A stretch of 43,811 bases of DNA from S010-25 sp964466455 (GTDB lineage Bacteria; Pseudomonadota; Gammaproteobacteria; SZUA-229), in contig CAYXNL010000015.1 in the NCBI GenBank assembly GCA_964466455.1, positions 1-43,811 of the forward strand, given 5' to 3'. Of this stretch, positions 8,948 through 17,295 are shown one piece after another. The number at the start of each line of letters is the position of its first letter. The stretch's first letter is position 1. Below the pieces are notes generated by a model. That model saw nothing but the letters and a program-made list of their open reading frames with translations, did no database searches and had not been told where the DNA came from. The translations under genes were made by a program, and so were the position numbers.

Positions 8948-10660
8948 TTACACTCTTTGTGTTAAATCAATCACCCGTGATACTTCACTGATTGATGTTT
9001 TACCTTCCAGCACACAACGCACAGCATCATCCGCAAGTGTTTTGTAGCCAGTTGATTTAGCAACGGCCTTAAGTTCACCCAGTGTTGCCCGGTGGGCAAT
9101 CAGCTCATCAAGCTCATTAGTAATTCTCAGTGCCTCAATGATGGCCACGCGACCTTTATAGCCGGTGTTACTGCATTGCTGACAGCCTCCCGCCTCATAG
9201 ATTCTTAATGAATTATTAATGTACTCAACCCCCAGTAATTTTGTTTCAAATTCATCGGCTTTTTTTTCTACTTTACAGTGTGGACATAACACCCTTACCA
9301 GCCGCTGACTAACCACACCAATAATATTTCCGGTCATAATATCTGGGAGTACACCAATATCCAGTAGTCGGGGGAAAGTACCAATAGCTGAATTGGTATG
9401 CAGGGTAGATAACACCTGATGTCCGGTCATGGCTGCACGGAATGCCATTTCTGCGGTATCTTCATCACGTATTTCGCCCACCAGAATAATATCGGGATCC
9501 TGTCGCATGATAGAACGGATACCGCTGGCAAAATCTACTCGCGCCACTTCATTCACTGATGTTTGCCGAATCATATCCATCGGATATTCCACCGGGTCCT
9601 CCAGTGTCATAATATTGACCTGTTCCGATTTTACATAATTCAGCATTGAATAAAGTGTCGTGGTTTTACCGCTTCCGGTTGGTCCGGTAACCAGGATAAT
9701 ACCTTCCGGTCGGGCCATCATTTTTCTTAAATCATCCAGGGTTTCAGCATGAATACCAAGCTGATCCATTGGCACAATGCCTTTCGCCCGATCCAGGACG
9801 CGCAAAACAAGATTTTCACCATGTGTAGTTGGTTGCGCTGAAACACGAAAATCAACCCGATGCCCATGCACCTGCAGGCTCAGCCGACCATCTTGTGGAA
9901 TATGGGTTTCTGCAATATTCATCCCGCACATCACCTTCAAACGTACAACAATTGCCGACCAGTAATCTTTATGCAGGCTGCGTATCTGCCAGAGAACACC
10001 ATCAATGCGATAGCGTAATCGTAAAAATCCATCTTCCGGCTCAAAGTGAATATCAGAGGCTTCGCGTTTTACCGCGTCAGCTAAAATAGCATCAACCAGT
10101 CTTACCAATGGCTGGCTGTATTCATCTCCTGTCACATCCAGACTATGATAATCAATTTCACCCGTTTCAATTTCATGCAGAATACCGTCGACAGATAATT
10201 CATAACCATAAAACTGGTCAATGGCTTTTTTTATTTCACCCTCTCCGGCAACCATTGGAATAAGCTCAATCGTTCGACCAACCAGCGCATGAACTCTATC
10301 CAGTACCAGAAGATCTGATACATTTTTCATTGCAATACGCAATTGCAGTGAATCTTCATCAAAACTTACCGGGATAATGGTATAGCGCTCAGCAATATCC
10401 TTAGAGATAAGATTGATCGCACCGCCATCGGGTACCACAGTCATCAGATCAACACTGGCCAACCCCAGTACCTGACTCAGCACATCACGCATGACAGATT
10501 CGGAAACAAAACCTAACGCAACCAGCACTTCACCGATCAGTTTTTTATTTTTCTTCTGCTCGGTCAACGCAATTTCAAGCTGATCAGCGGTAATTAGCCC
10601 TTTTTCAATTAGCTCCTGGCCAACCTTCTGACGCTTTTTTTTATTCATGGCTGCATTCAT
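8948..10660 (-). CDS. mshE: MSHA-type pilus assembly ATPase (GspE/PilB family), MshE-like
   Basis: Hexameric cytoplasmic ATPase driving pilus extension. Domains in order: an MshEN-type N-terminal domain (residues ~10-65, KVGQELIEKGLI ... LIGEVLVALGFV), a second N-domain, then the secretion ATPase core. Walker A is GPTGSGKT (326-333), the Asp box surrounds MTLEDPVEYP, Walker B is IILVGE (391-396) and the His box is STLHTN (418-423). A zinc-binding tetracysteine is visible at Cys459, Cys462, Cys493 and Cys496. MshEN domains in this family bind cyclic di-GMP. Here the leading Arg of the first motif is Lys12, while Gln35 is kept. The start ATG overlaps the stop of the preceding gene by one base (TAATG). 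Confidence 0.93.
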   Translation of the reverse strand: MNAAMNKKKRQKVGQELIEKGLITADQLEIALTEQKKNKKLIGEVLVALGFVSESVMRDVLSQVLGLASVDLMTVVPDGGAINLISKDIAERYTIIPVSFDEDSLQLRIAMKNVSDLLVLDRVHALVGRTIELIPMVAGEGEIKKAIDQFYGYELSVDGILHEIETGEIDYHSLDVTGDEYSQPLVRLVDAILADAVKREASDIHFEPEDGFLRLRYRIDGVLWQIRSLHKDYWSAIVVRLKVMCGMNIAETHIPQDGRLSLQVHGHRVDFRVSAQPTTHGENLVLRVLDRAKGIVPMDQLGIHAETLDDLRKMMARPEGIILVTGPTGSGKTTTLYSMLNYVKSEQVNIMTLEDPVEYPMDMIRQTSVNEVARVDFASGIRSIMRQDPDIILVGEIRDEDTAEMAFRAAMTGHQVLSTLHTNSAIGTFPRLLDIGVLPDIMTGNIIGVVSQRLVRVLCPHCKVEKKADEFETKLLGVEYINNSLRIYEAGGCQQCSNTGYKGRVAIIEALRITNELDELIAHRATLGELKAVAKSTGYKTLADDAVRCVLEGKTSISEVSRVIDLTQRV

Positions 10661-12015
10661 TATCTGATTTTTTCTATGGCCTTTATTTGCTGCAGGCGCT
10701 TCTTAACCGACCGTTTTGAAAACCCGGCATTGGTTTCTCCTGCCAGGTACAGGCTTTTCTCATAGAATTTTTTTGCCTCTCTTAATTTACCCAGATGATC
10801 CAGACTTACTGCCAGATTAAATGAATAGGATGGATTTGTTCTCTCATATACCCAGGCATTAAAATATGCTTTCTGCGCCTCATTCCATTTTTTCTGCTTT
10901 ACATAAAAATTACCAAGTGCAAAATTAAGTGGTGCCGACTTCGGGTTACGTTCAAGTAATTCTTTTATCTTCAGTTCATTAAATTCGGACTGCCCGGAGG
11001 GATCCATGCTGCTTAGTGCAGCAATAGCATCAGGATCCTCTGGATTAAGCTTTAAAAGTTTAAAATAATACTGCTGTGCCTGTTCAATTGCATTCTGTTG
11101 TATAGCAATAGCACCCAGTCCAAGCAGGGCATCATGGTTATTGCTTTCACGCCTTAATACTTTTTTGTATAAAATAGAAGCGTTAACATAATCACCCTGA
11201 TTATATTTATTCCAGGCGTTATCAAGTAATACACTAACCGGGTCAGCTAAATGTTTTTTCTGAATATGAATATTTTTTTCATCTACACCGGCCGCAGTAG
11301 ATACTTTCTGCTCCCGCATTTTTACTTTTCTTTCATCTATTTGTAGTGCTGCTGTAGAAGATTTTCCCCGCAAACTTTTTCCTGCCGCATCTTTTTCTGC
11401 CTGCTGTTTTTTATGAATAACCTGTTTTATAAAGGCGATTTTCTGTTCTGGTTTATTATTACTAATCAGGTTTTTTATGACCGGGGAGGTCACTGGAATT
11501 TTTTCCTTACTGTTTTTTTCTCTTACCTGCCACATGACAGAGGTGTGCCCTGTTTCCAGACGATCAACTTTCTTTTGCATTACCTGGAAAAAATACAGTC
11601 CGCCTGTTACCAGTATTACCGCAGCAAACAATACAATAAATACCTGCCGCGATATTTTATTTTTTCTATGTTCACTGTTTGTTTTACGTACTAATAATTG
11701 CAGGGCTTCATCAGGAAGATAATTATTATGGCCGAATTCAACTCTGAACCCATTTTCTTCAGGTGAGTCTATTGCTGATTCTGCCGTTAAGTGAACAATA
11801 TCAGCATCACTTTCAGCAGACTTTAACTCGTCCTCTACTCCCGGCAGATTTTCAAGTATCAGGTCGGTATTATTCTGTCGTGTTTTATCTGCATTAACTT
11901 CAGTTTTCTCTACTGGCTGCTTACCGGGGAAGCTGTTAGCTTCTACCTGTCCTTCCGCAGCAAGCTGTTTCTTGTCATTTGCCGCCTTTTTTAAGGCATC
12001 CAGTAATAAACTCAT
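10660..12015 (-). CDS. mshN: MshN-like TPR membrane protein
   Basis: Begins MSLLLDALKKAA, the N-terminal signature shared by MshN and GspB-like proteins. It has a long acidic cytoplasmic linker, one transmembrane helix (QVFIVLFAAVILVTGGLYFF, about residues 126-145), a Lys-rich linker and a C-terminal TPR domain (about 265-440; DALLGLGAIAIQQNAIEQAQ, APLNFALGNFYVKQKKWNEAQ, PSYSFNLAVSLDHLGKLREA). In MSHA systems this protein sits between the secretin and the ATPase genes, as here. The start is the ATG at 12015, with AGGG seven bases upstream. A GTG directly before it is an alternative. The gene ends in a one-base overlap with the ATPase gene. Confidence 0.8.
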   Translation of the reverse strand: MSLLLDALKKAANDKKQLAAEGQVEANSFPGKQPVEKTEVNADKTRQNNTDLILENLPGVEDELKSAESDADIVHLTAESAIDSPEENGFRVEFGHNNYLPDEALQLLVRKTNSEHRKNKISRQVFIVLFAAVILVTGGLYFFQVMQKKVDRLETGHTSVMWQVREKNSKEKIPVTSPVIKNLISNNKPEQKIAFIKQVIHKKQQAEKDAAGKSLRGKSSTAALQIDERKVKMREQKVSTAAGVDEKNIHIQKKHLADPVSVLLDNAWNKYNQGDYVNASILYKKVLRRESNNHDALLGLGAIAIQQNAIEQAQQYYFKLLKLNPEDPDAIAALSSMDPSGQSEFNELKIKELLERNPKSAPLNFALGNFYVKQKKWNEAQKAYFNAWVYERTNPSYSFNLAVSLDHLGKLREAKKFYEKSLYLAGETNAGFSKRSVKKRLQQIKAIEKIR

Positions 12016-12030
12016 CACTTTACCCTGTTA

Positions 12031-13770
12031 CTACCAAGGTGCCTGCCTGATGACATCGCTGCTTTCCTTTAATTTCAGCATTTCATCATCATGCTGTTTT
12101 CCATCATGGTAAACATCAAGTTTCAGGTATTTTTTATAGTCACTCAGGTCTCCTGTCAAACTCGCATCATGTATTACTACCGGGCGAATAAAAATAACCA
12201 GCTCTGTTTTGACATATTCATCCTTCTTATAGGAAAACAAATTACCCACTAGCGGAATACTGGATAGCAGAGGAATACCCTGTTTGGTTTTTTCCACCTG
12301 ATCCTGCATCAGGCCACCAATCACAGCCGTATCCTTATCTTTTATTTTCAGCATGGTTTCGATTTCACGTACCTGAATAACCGGTATCTGACTGACCACA
12401 TCAAGCGCTGCCAACTCAGGATTCGGGTCATTAACGAAACGGATAACCCGGGATATTGTCGGCCTGACATTTAAGGTTACTTCACCATCACTATCAATAA
12501 ACGGTGTGACCGACATAATAAAACCAATCGGCACCGTATTAATTTCTGTATTCACCACGGTTGTGGATTTCTGATTGACCGAACCGGCATCCAGCTGAAC
12601 ATTGGTGGTGAAATACACTTCATTATCGACAACTTTTAATATCGCTGTCTGATTATTCAGTGCCATCACTTTTGGGCTGGATAAAACTTTTACATCGCCA
12701 AAAGTTTCCAGTGCTTTCAGTGTAACGTTAAGCGGGTTACCATTAACACTTCCCATTCCCGCCAGCTGGAAAAAGGGAGCCGCGCCAAGATTACCGGCGA
12801 GCACACTCTGTACAGCACCTTTTTTCAGTACTGATACACCACCAATAGTTGCTTTTTCACCTACCACAGACCAGTCAACACCGGCCTGATATTTATCACT
12901 TAACCGAACTTCAGCCACCGTTGCTTCAATTAGAACCTGCCGCTGTGCACTATTTACCACTCTGGAAATAAATGCAGCAACCTGCTTCTGCTTTCTTACT
13001 GTTGCCCGCACCGCAATAATGCCGCTTTCACGATTCACAATAACATTCTTATTGTTGTCGATAGACTTACTGGTGGTCGTTTGCTTTGAGGGATCATAAA
13101 GAATACTGGCAATATTTTTGGCCAGTGTTTTCCAGAATGTATTTATGCTCTCACTTTCTACCGATGTTTTCGCCCTGTTGCCGCTAGAACTACTACTGCC
13201 GCTGCCACTACTGCTGCCACTGCCACTACCGCCGATATTCTGTATGCCTGTTCCTGACGTACCGATCTCTGTTGAAATACTAACCCTGCCTTTGCTGGTA
13301 CGGGAAATATTCAGATAATGAACATCATAGGTTCGCAATACCGGTACATCCGCCCTTACTCTCAGGGTATTTCCTTCTATTGAATAAATAAGATCTACCT
13401 GTTCTGCAATACGATCAAGAATTTTTGGTAACGTCTGATCTATTGCATTCATTGTTATCCGGCCATGGATATTATTGTCAATATCAAGATTAACATGTGC
13501 ATTTCTGGCCATTGAAAATAACAGTCCTCTGACCGGTACCTGATTAACAACAATGGTATAAGTTTCCACCTTCCTACGCTTATGCGGCCGCCTTAGCACC
13601 GGTGTTGTCAACACCGTTTCAGGAATACTGGCCGGTTTTTCTTCCGGCACCTGCAAATGTCCGTCTGACTGCACGGGGGGATTGCTTGCCCCACAGGCAA
13701 CCAGCATCACCGATCCGGTTATAACGGTAAATACCTTGCTGGTAAAAAAGTTTATTATTTTCATGTTCAT
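12031..13770 (-). CDS. mshL: MshL-like outer-membrane secretin
   Basis: Secretin that forms the outer-membrane pore. It starts with a lipoprotein signal ending LVAC (Cys26), then a proline-rich spacer. A secretin/TonB short N-terminal domain follows at about 70-135 (VPVRGLLFSMARNAHVNLDI), then a Gly/Ser-rich low-complexity linker, an N1-like region (NVIVNRESGIIAVRATVRKQKQVAAFI) and the C-terminal secretin domain from about 270 (VLIEATVAEVRLSDKYQAGVDW ... TVIGGLMQDQVEKTKQGIPLL). The lipobox suggests it may pilot itself to the outer membrane. The order mshM-mshL-mshN-mshE matches MSHA-type loci. Confidence 0.9.
   Translation of the reverse strand: MNMKIINFFTSKVFTVITGSVMLVACGASNPPVQSDGHLQVPEEKPASIPETVLTTPVLRRPHKRRKVETYTIVVNQVPVRGLLFSMARNAHVNLDIDNNIHGRITMNAIDQTLPKILDRIAEQVDLIYSIEGNTLRVRADVPVLRTYDVHYLNISRTSKGRVSISTEIGTSGTGIQNIGGSGSGSSSGSGSSSSSGNRAKTSVESESINTFWKTLAKNIASILYDPSKQTTTSKSIDNNKNVIVNRESGIIAVRATVRKQKQVAAFISRVVNSAQRQVLIEATVAEVRLSDKYQAGVDWSVVGEKATIGGVSVLKKGAVQSVLAGNLGAAPFFQLAGMGSVNGNPLNVTLKALETFGDVKVLSSPKVMALNNQTAILKVVDNEVYFTTNVQLDAGSVNQKSTTVVNTEINTVPIGFIMSVTPFIDSDGEVTLNVRPTISRVIRFVNDPNPELAALDVVSQIPVIQVREIETMLKIKDKDTAVIGGLMQDQVEKTKQGIPLLSSIPLVGNLFSYKKDEYVKTELVIFIRPVVIHDASLTGDLSDYKKYLKLDVYHDGKQHDDEMLKLKESSDVIRQAPW
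13181..13233 (-). repeat. Gly/Ser-encoding low-complexity tract in secretin gene
   Basis: A run of near-trinucleotide repeats (GGC/AGT/AGC types read on the minus strand) encodes alternating Gly and Ser residues between the N-terminal domain and the N1-like domain of the MshL-like secretin. It lengthens a flexible linker. Tracts like this can change length by slippage in steps of three without breaking the frame. Confidence 0.7.
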
Positions 13771-13826
13771 TCGGAATGTTTTATCTGCCGCCTCGGGGTT
13801 ATCGTATCGCCGCTACCTTATCCACT

Positions 13827-15215
13827 TCACTTTTTTACATCCTTTTGAATGGCGGACAACCGACGTAAATAAGGGGAGCTTCTCTGTAGTAAGACGGGTA
13901 ACTGCCGCAGTGCTTTTACGGCCATTTTTTGCGTCGCATAATCGCCATACAGAACACTGTACCAGGAACGTCCATTAATCATTGTTTCATAGATGTAAAT
14001 CTTTGAAAAATCAACTATTAAGGATGCTTTACGCAAAAAGTCTTCAATCCTGTCTGCCGCTGTTGTCCGTGACATGAATAACTGAATACTGAAATCACCC
14101 GTATCAGCATGCATCAGCCATTGTCGGCCTGCAACCATACGCCGGGCAATCAGGGGAAATCGGGCAGGTTCCGTCTGTCTGACAGAAACACCACCTACTG
14201 CTGCGGTTTGCTGCTCAGCCGCCGGCTTTTTCTGCACACGGGTGTCGCTACTTTTCGCCATCGTTATTACAGCCGACCGGTGAGACACCTGTAGCCGCTG
14301 TGAACGCCCAAGCCACACACCAAGAAGCAGTACGGCGATCGCCAGAATAATCCCCACAACAATCCATACTATTTGTTTACCCTGCGGGTACCCCAAAGTG
14401 CTGGAACCAAACTCACTATCCCTGGCGGCTGAGCGAATATGCGCCAGGGTGATATTGTGGCTCCCCTGCGAATAGGCAGCCAGTAATGCTTTATCGGCCA
14501 GAATATTAATCCGCCGCGTAAGTCCGGCAGACTGTTTTTTTATTGCTACGGCTGTTTTTCTGCTAAATAGGTCAGGCCCATGATAACCCACTGCGCGCAG
14601 CCGAAAATTCAGGTATTGCAGCGTATCGTCCGAGGGGAATGGCGCCAGATAAAAACTATGCGTAATGCGTTCCTTTAACTGCCTTATATGCACCTGCCCC
14701 AACTTTTCATCCAGTTCCGGCTGACCGAACAGTACCATCTGTAGGAGTTTACTCTGGTCTGTTTCCAGATTACTTAACAGGCGAATTTCCTCCAGTGTTT
14801 CCACAGGCATACTCTGAGCCTCCTCCACAAATAATACCACCTGCTGATTCTGCGCATGTTTCTGCAACAGACAGGTCTGTATTTTTTGCATGACTTCAAT
14901 TTTGCTCATCTCATTGCTGACGTCAAGTTGAAGTTCATGCGCAATCGCACGCAGAATATTATCGGGGGAAAGACTGGGGTTAACGATATAAACCACATCA
15001 ATAGATTTATTATTCAGGCGCAGTTCGAGCATGCGGCATAACATGGTTTTACCACTACCTACCTCACCAATCACCTTGACAATGCCTTCACCACTTTTGA
15101 TCGCATAAAGTAGTGCTTCCAGCGCTGCACCGCGCTGGTTACCGGCATAAAAAAGACTGGTATCGGGCGTGATTTTAAAGGGTGGACGATCCAGTCCAAA
15201 ATATTCCTGATACAT
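13827..15215 (-). CDS. mshM: MshM/ExeA-like AAA ATPase with C-terminal SPOR-like domain
   Basis: Opens with MYQEYFGLDRPPFKITPDT, the hallmark of the ExeA/GspA/MshM AAA family. It has Walker A GEVGSGKT (about residues 42-49) and Walker B VVLFVEEAQ. A transmembrane helix at about 280-302 (IVWIVVGIILAIAVLLLGVW) leads to a periplasmic tail. The last ~95 residues (DFSIQLFMSRTTAADRIEDF ... GRSWYSVLYGDYATQKMAVKAL) look like a SPOR peptidoglycan-binding fold. ExeA-type proteins use a peptidoglycan-binding module to help secretin assembly through the cell wall. The start ATG overlaps the regulator's stop by one base (TAATG), tying regulator and machine into one operon. Confidence 0.88.
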   Translation of the reverse strand: MYQEYFGLDRPPFKITPDTSLFYAGNQRGAALEALLYAIKSGEGIVKVIGEVGSGKTMLCRMLELRLNNKSIDVVYIVNPSLSPDNILRAIAHELQLDVSNEMSKIEVMQKIQTCLLQKHAQNQQVVLFVEEAQSMPVETLEEIRLLSNLETDQSKLLQMVLFGQPELDEKLGQVHIRQLKERITHSFYLAPFPSDDTLQYLNFRLRAVGYHGPDLFSRKTAVAIKKQSAGLTRRINILADKALLAAYSQGSHNITLAHIRSAARDSEFGSSTLGYPQGKQIVWIVVGIILAIAVLLLGVWLGRSQRLQVSHRSAVITMAKSSDTRVQKKPAAEQQTAAVGGVSVRQTEPARFPLIARRMVAGRQWLMHADTGDFSIQLFMSRTTAADRIEDFLRKASLIVDFSKIYIYETMINGRSWYSVLYGDYATQKMAVKALRQLPVLLQRSSPYLRRLSAIQKDVKK

Positions 15216-16660
15216 TACCGGCGCTCCAGTTTCTGCACCCGACTGTAAAGTGTTGTTCGATTAATTTTCAGCGCCCTGGCCGCTTTGCTGACATTATTAT
15301 CATTCATTTCCAGTGCCAGCCGGATACTGCGCCCTTCAATATCACCCAGTAATTTATCAAGATCAAATTCCCTGCTTCTAATTTTCTGGATAATCATCTC
15401 ATCACTAATATTGGTACGATCTTCAACCAGTGACTGAGCAGAAATCTGCATTTCCATTTCCTCACCAAGCTGGTCTTTAGTGACAACCTGACCGGGATAC
15501 TTTGTGCCCAGACGAATAACAATATTGCGTAACTCGCGCACATTACCTGGATACCCATAATGTCCCCATAACTCACGCGCTTCATCATCAAGCTGAAAAG
15601 GCGGCACCGTATCGCCATAGAACCGGATAAAATGATCCAGCATCAGATAGACATCCTCGCCTCGCGCATTCAGTGCCGGAATCCGTATATTTAAAATACT
15701 CAACCGATGGTACAGATCGGCCCGGAAATTTTCACGCGCCACTTCCTCGCGCAGGTTTTTATTACTTGCCGCAAGAATACGGGCACTGGATATCAGCACC
15801 TGCGTTTCACCAATACGGTAAAATTCTCCACTTTCAATCACCCGCAGTAATTTACCCTGCAATGCCAGTGGCAACTCACCTATTTCATCCAGCAACAGCG
15901 TGCCCTTGCCCGCCTCCATAAAGAATCCCCGATGTTCAGCGCTAGCTCCAGTAAAAGCACCTTTGGCATAGCCGAATAATTGTGCTTCCAGCAACTCCTG
16001 TGTAATCGCTGCACAGTTAATGGCCAGATAGGGTTCCTCTCTCCTGCTACTGTTTTCATGCAGGGCTTTTGCTACCAGTTCTTTACCCGTCCCCGATTCA
16101 CCTTCAATTAAAACCGGAAAAGGAGAGTCTGCAAACTGGCTGATCTGGTTATTTACCATCTGAATAGCAACACTGTCGCCAATAATAACGGGATGCGTCT
16201 GCTGCTCGCGCTGCCGATCAATGACCTGCAGTCGTTGATGATGCTGCAAACGTGCCAGCAACAGCTCAGGCTCTGCCGGTTTGGCAATAAAATCAACCGC
16301 CCCTATAGTCAGGGCGTGCTGAATATTGATATCATCATCCTGGCCGGATAATATCAGCACTTTCATCGCCGGATTAATTGCCAGTAACTCGCGCAGCAGC
16401 GCAAAGCCTTCCTCCGGTTTATGCGGCAATGGCGGCAGACCCAGATCAACCAGTGCCAGTGACGGCGGCACGGACTGAGTATTTATCTGCTCAATTGCCT
16501 GCTGACGCGATGCTGCGGTAATGACCCGGTAATGCTTGCCCAGCATAAAACCCAAACCCTCACTAATCAGCGGGTCATCATCCACCAGTAATAAGTCTGG
16601 CTTCTCATTTTTGTCTACTTGCACTGCATCCTGCCCACTATTGCGCATATTACCTGGCAT
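15215..16660 (-). CDS. Sigma54-dependent response regulator, PrsR-like
   Basis: An NtrC-type activator. The receiver domain (about 20-140) has the acidic pocket VDDDP, phospho-acceptor Asp72 in LALVDLGLPP and Lys127 in FIAKP. The AAA+ domain has Walker A GESGTGKE (187-194) and the sigma54-contact loop GAFTGA (234-239). The C-terminal Fis-type helix-turn-helix is NVSKAARALKINRTTLYSRV. The LGLPP receiver motif and overall layout resemble PrsR of PEP-CTERM systems. The ATG at 16660 is preceded by GGGG at a spacing of six bases. A TTG at 16672 is the alternative. It is the first gene of the pilus operon and probably its activator, with the kinase at 898-2598 as likely partner. Confidence 0.9.
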   Translation of the reverse strand: MPGNMRNSGQDAVQVDKNEKPDLLLVDDDPLISEGLGFMLGKHYRVITAASRQQAIEQINTQSVPPSLALVDLGLPPLPHKPEEGFALLRELLAINPAMKVLILSGQDDDINIQHALTIGAVDFIAKPAEPELLLARLQHHQRLQVIDRQREQQTHPVIIGDSVAIQMVNNQISQFADSPFPVLIEGESGTGKELVAKALHENSSRREEPYLAINCAAITQELLEAQLFGYAKGAFTGASAEHRGFFMEAGKGTLLLDEIGELPLALQGKLLRVIESGEFYRIGETQVLISSARILAASNKNLREEVARENFRADLYHRLSILNIRIPALNARGEDVYLMLDHFIRFYGDTVPPFQLDDEARELWGHYGYPGNVRELRNIVIRLGTKYPGQVVTKDQLGEEMEMQISAQSLVEDRTNISDEMIIQKIRSREFDLDKLLGDIEGRSIRLALEMNDNNVSKAARALKINRTTLYSRVQKLERR

Positions 16661-16688
16661 CGTAATCCCCAAATCACGTTAACTGGAA

Positions 16689-16697
16689 TGGTATAAT
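16689..16697 (+). promoter_or_regulatory. Extended -10 promoter element for trmL
   Basis: TGGTATAAT on the plus strand is a perfect extended -10 (TGnTATAAT). No good -35 is seen, which extended -10 promoters tolerate. It would give a leader of about 80 bases before the trmL ATG at 16785. It lies inside the leader of the divergent pilus operon, so the two promoters are interleaved. Confidence 0.45.
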
Positions 16698-16715
16698 TGC
16701 TATTACACTCATATA

Positions 16716-16733
16716 TAGCAGATTAGTGGCCAA
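16716..16733 (-). promoter_or_regulatory. Candidate sigma54 (-24/-12) promoter for the pilus operon
   Basis: Read on the minus strand the site is TTGGCCACTAATCTGCTA. The invariant GG (-24) and GC (-12) are separated exactly as in the consensus TTGGCAC-N5-TTGCT, with a CA for AC swap after GGC and C for T before TGC. Transcription would start near 16706, about 45 bases before the regulator ATG. The first gene encodes a GAFTGA-bearing sigma54 activator, so autoactivation is plausible. This is a consensus match by eye, not a measured promoter. Confidence 0.5.
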
Positions 16734-16784
16734 CTTTAATGCTTATTTGAGGAATAACACTCTATTATTACCTGTCGCCATAAT

Positions 16785-17237
16785 ATGTTTACTATTATTC
16801 TCTATCAGCCAGAAATTCCGCCGAATACCGGGAATATTATCCGTCTGTGCGCAAACACCGGCTGTCAACTACATTTAATCGAACCGCTCGGGTTTACACT
16901 GGATGATAAAAAATTACGCCGTGCTGGGCTCGACTATCATGAATGGACACAGGTAAGTACCCATGCAGATATTACCGGATTTGATCTACGTAACAGTTAT
17001 GCGCTGTCAACCAAAGCGCAGCGTTGTTATACCGAAGCCAGCTTTAACAGAGGAGACACCCTTATTTTCGGCCCGGAAACTCGGGGATTACCTGCATCCC
17101 TACTGGCACAACTGCCAGCAGAAAACCGATTGCGCCTGCCCATGCTGGCAAATAGCCGCAGCCTGAATTTATCTAATACGGTTGCTATTGTGGTTTATGA
17201 AGCACTGCGTCAGCAGAACTTTTGCGGCTTAAGTTGA
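16785..17237 (+). CDS. trmL: tRNA (cytidine/uridine-34 2'-O)-methyltransferase TrmL
   Basis: A 150-residue SPOUT methyltransferase that methylates the wobble-base ribose of tRNA-Leu isoacceptors using S-adenosylmethionine. The sequence shows the N-terminal MFTIILYQPEIPPNTGNIIRL motif, GLDYHEW, the FGPETRGLP motif that forms part of the trefoil knot, and SRSLNLSNTVAIVVYEALRQ at the C-terminus. Full family length. It is next to gpsA and secB as in E. coli, but here it is convergent with gpsA and cysE is absent. No Shine-Dalgarno sequence lies at ordinary spacing. GAGG is more than 30 bases upstream. Confidence 0.95.
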   Translation: MFTIILYQPEIPPNTGNIIRLCANTGCQLHLIEPLGFTLDDKKLRRAGLDYHEWTQVSTHADITGFDLRNSYALSTKAQRCYTEASFNRGDTLIFGPETRGLPASLLAQLPAENRLRLPMLANSRSLNLSNTVAIVVYEALRQQNFCGLS

Positions 17238-17257
17238 GGGGATTTGACCAAAAGAAA

Positions 17258-17283
17258 TCTGACCAACAAAACGCCTGGTCAGA
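17258..17283 (-). terminator. Hairpin terminator after gpsA, between convergent genes
   Basis: An 8-bp perfect inverted repeat (TCTGACCA / TGGTCAGA) with a 10-base loop lies between the convergent ends of trmL and gpsA. Read on the minus strand it is followed by a T-rich stretch (TTTCTTTTGG), as for a weak intrinsic terminator of gpsA. It lacks a T-run on the plus strand. Confidence 0.5.
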
Positions 17284-17295
17284 ATAACCTGCCTC

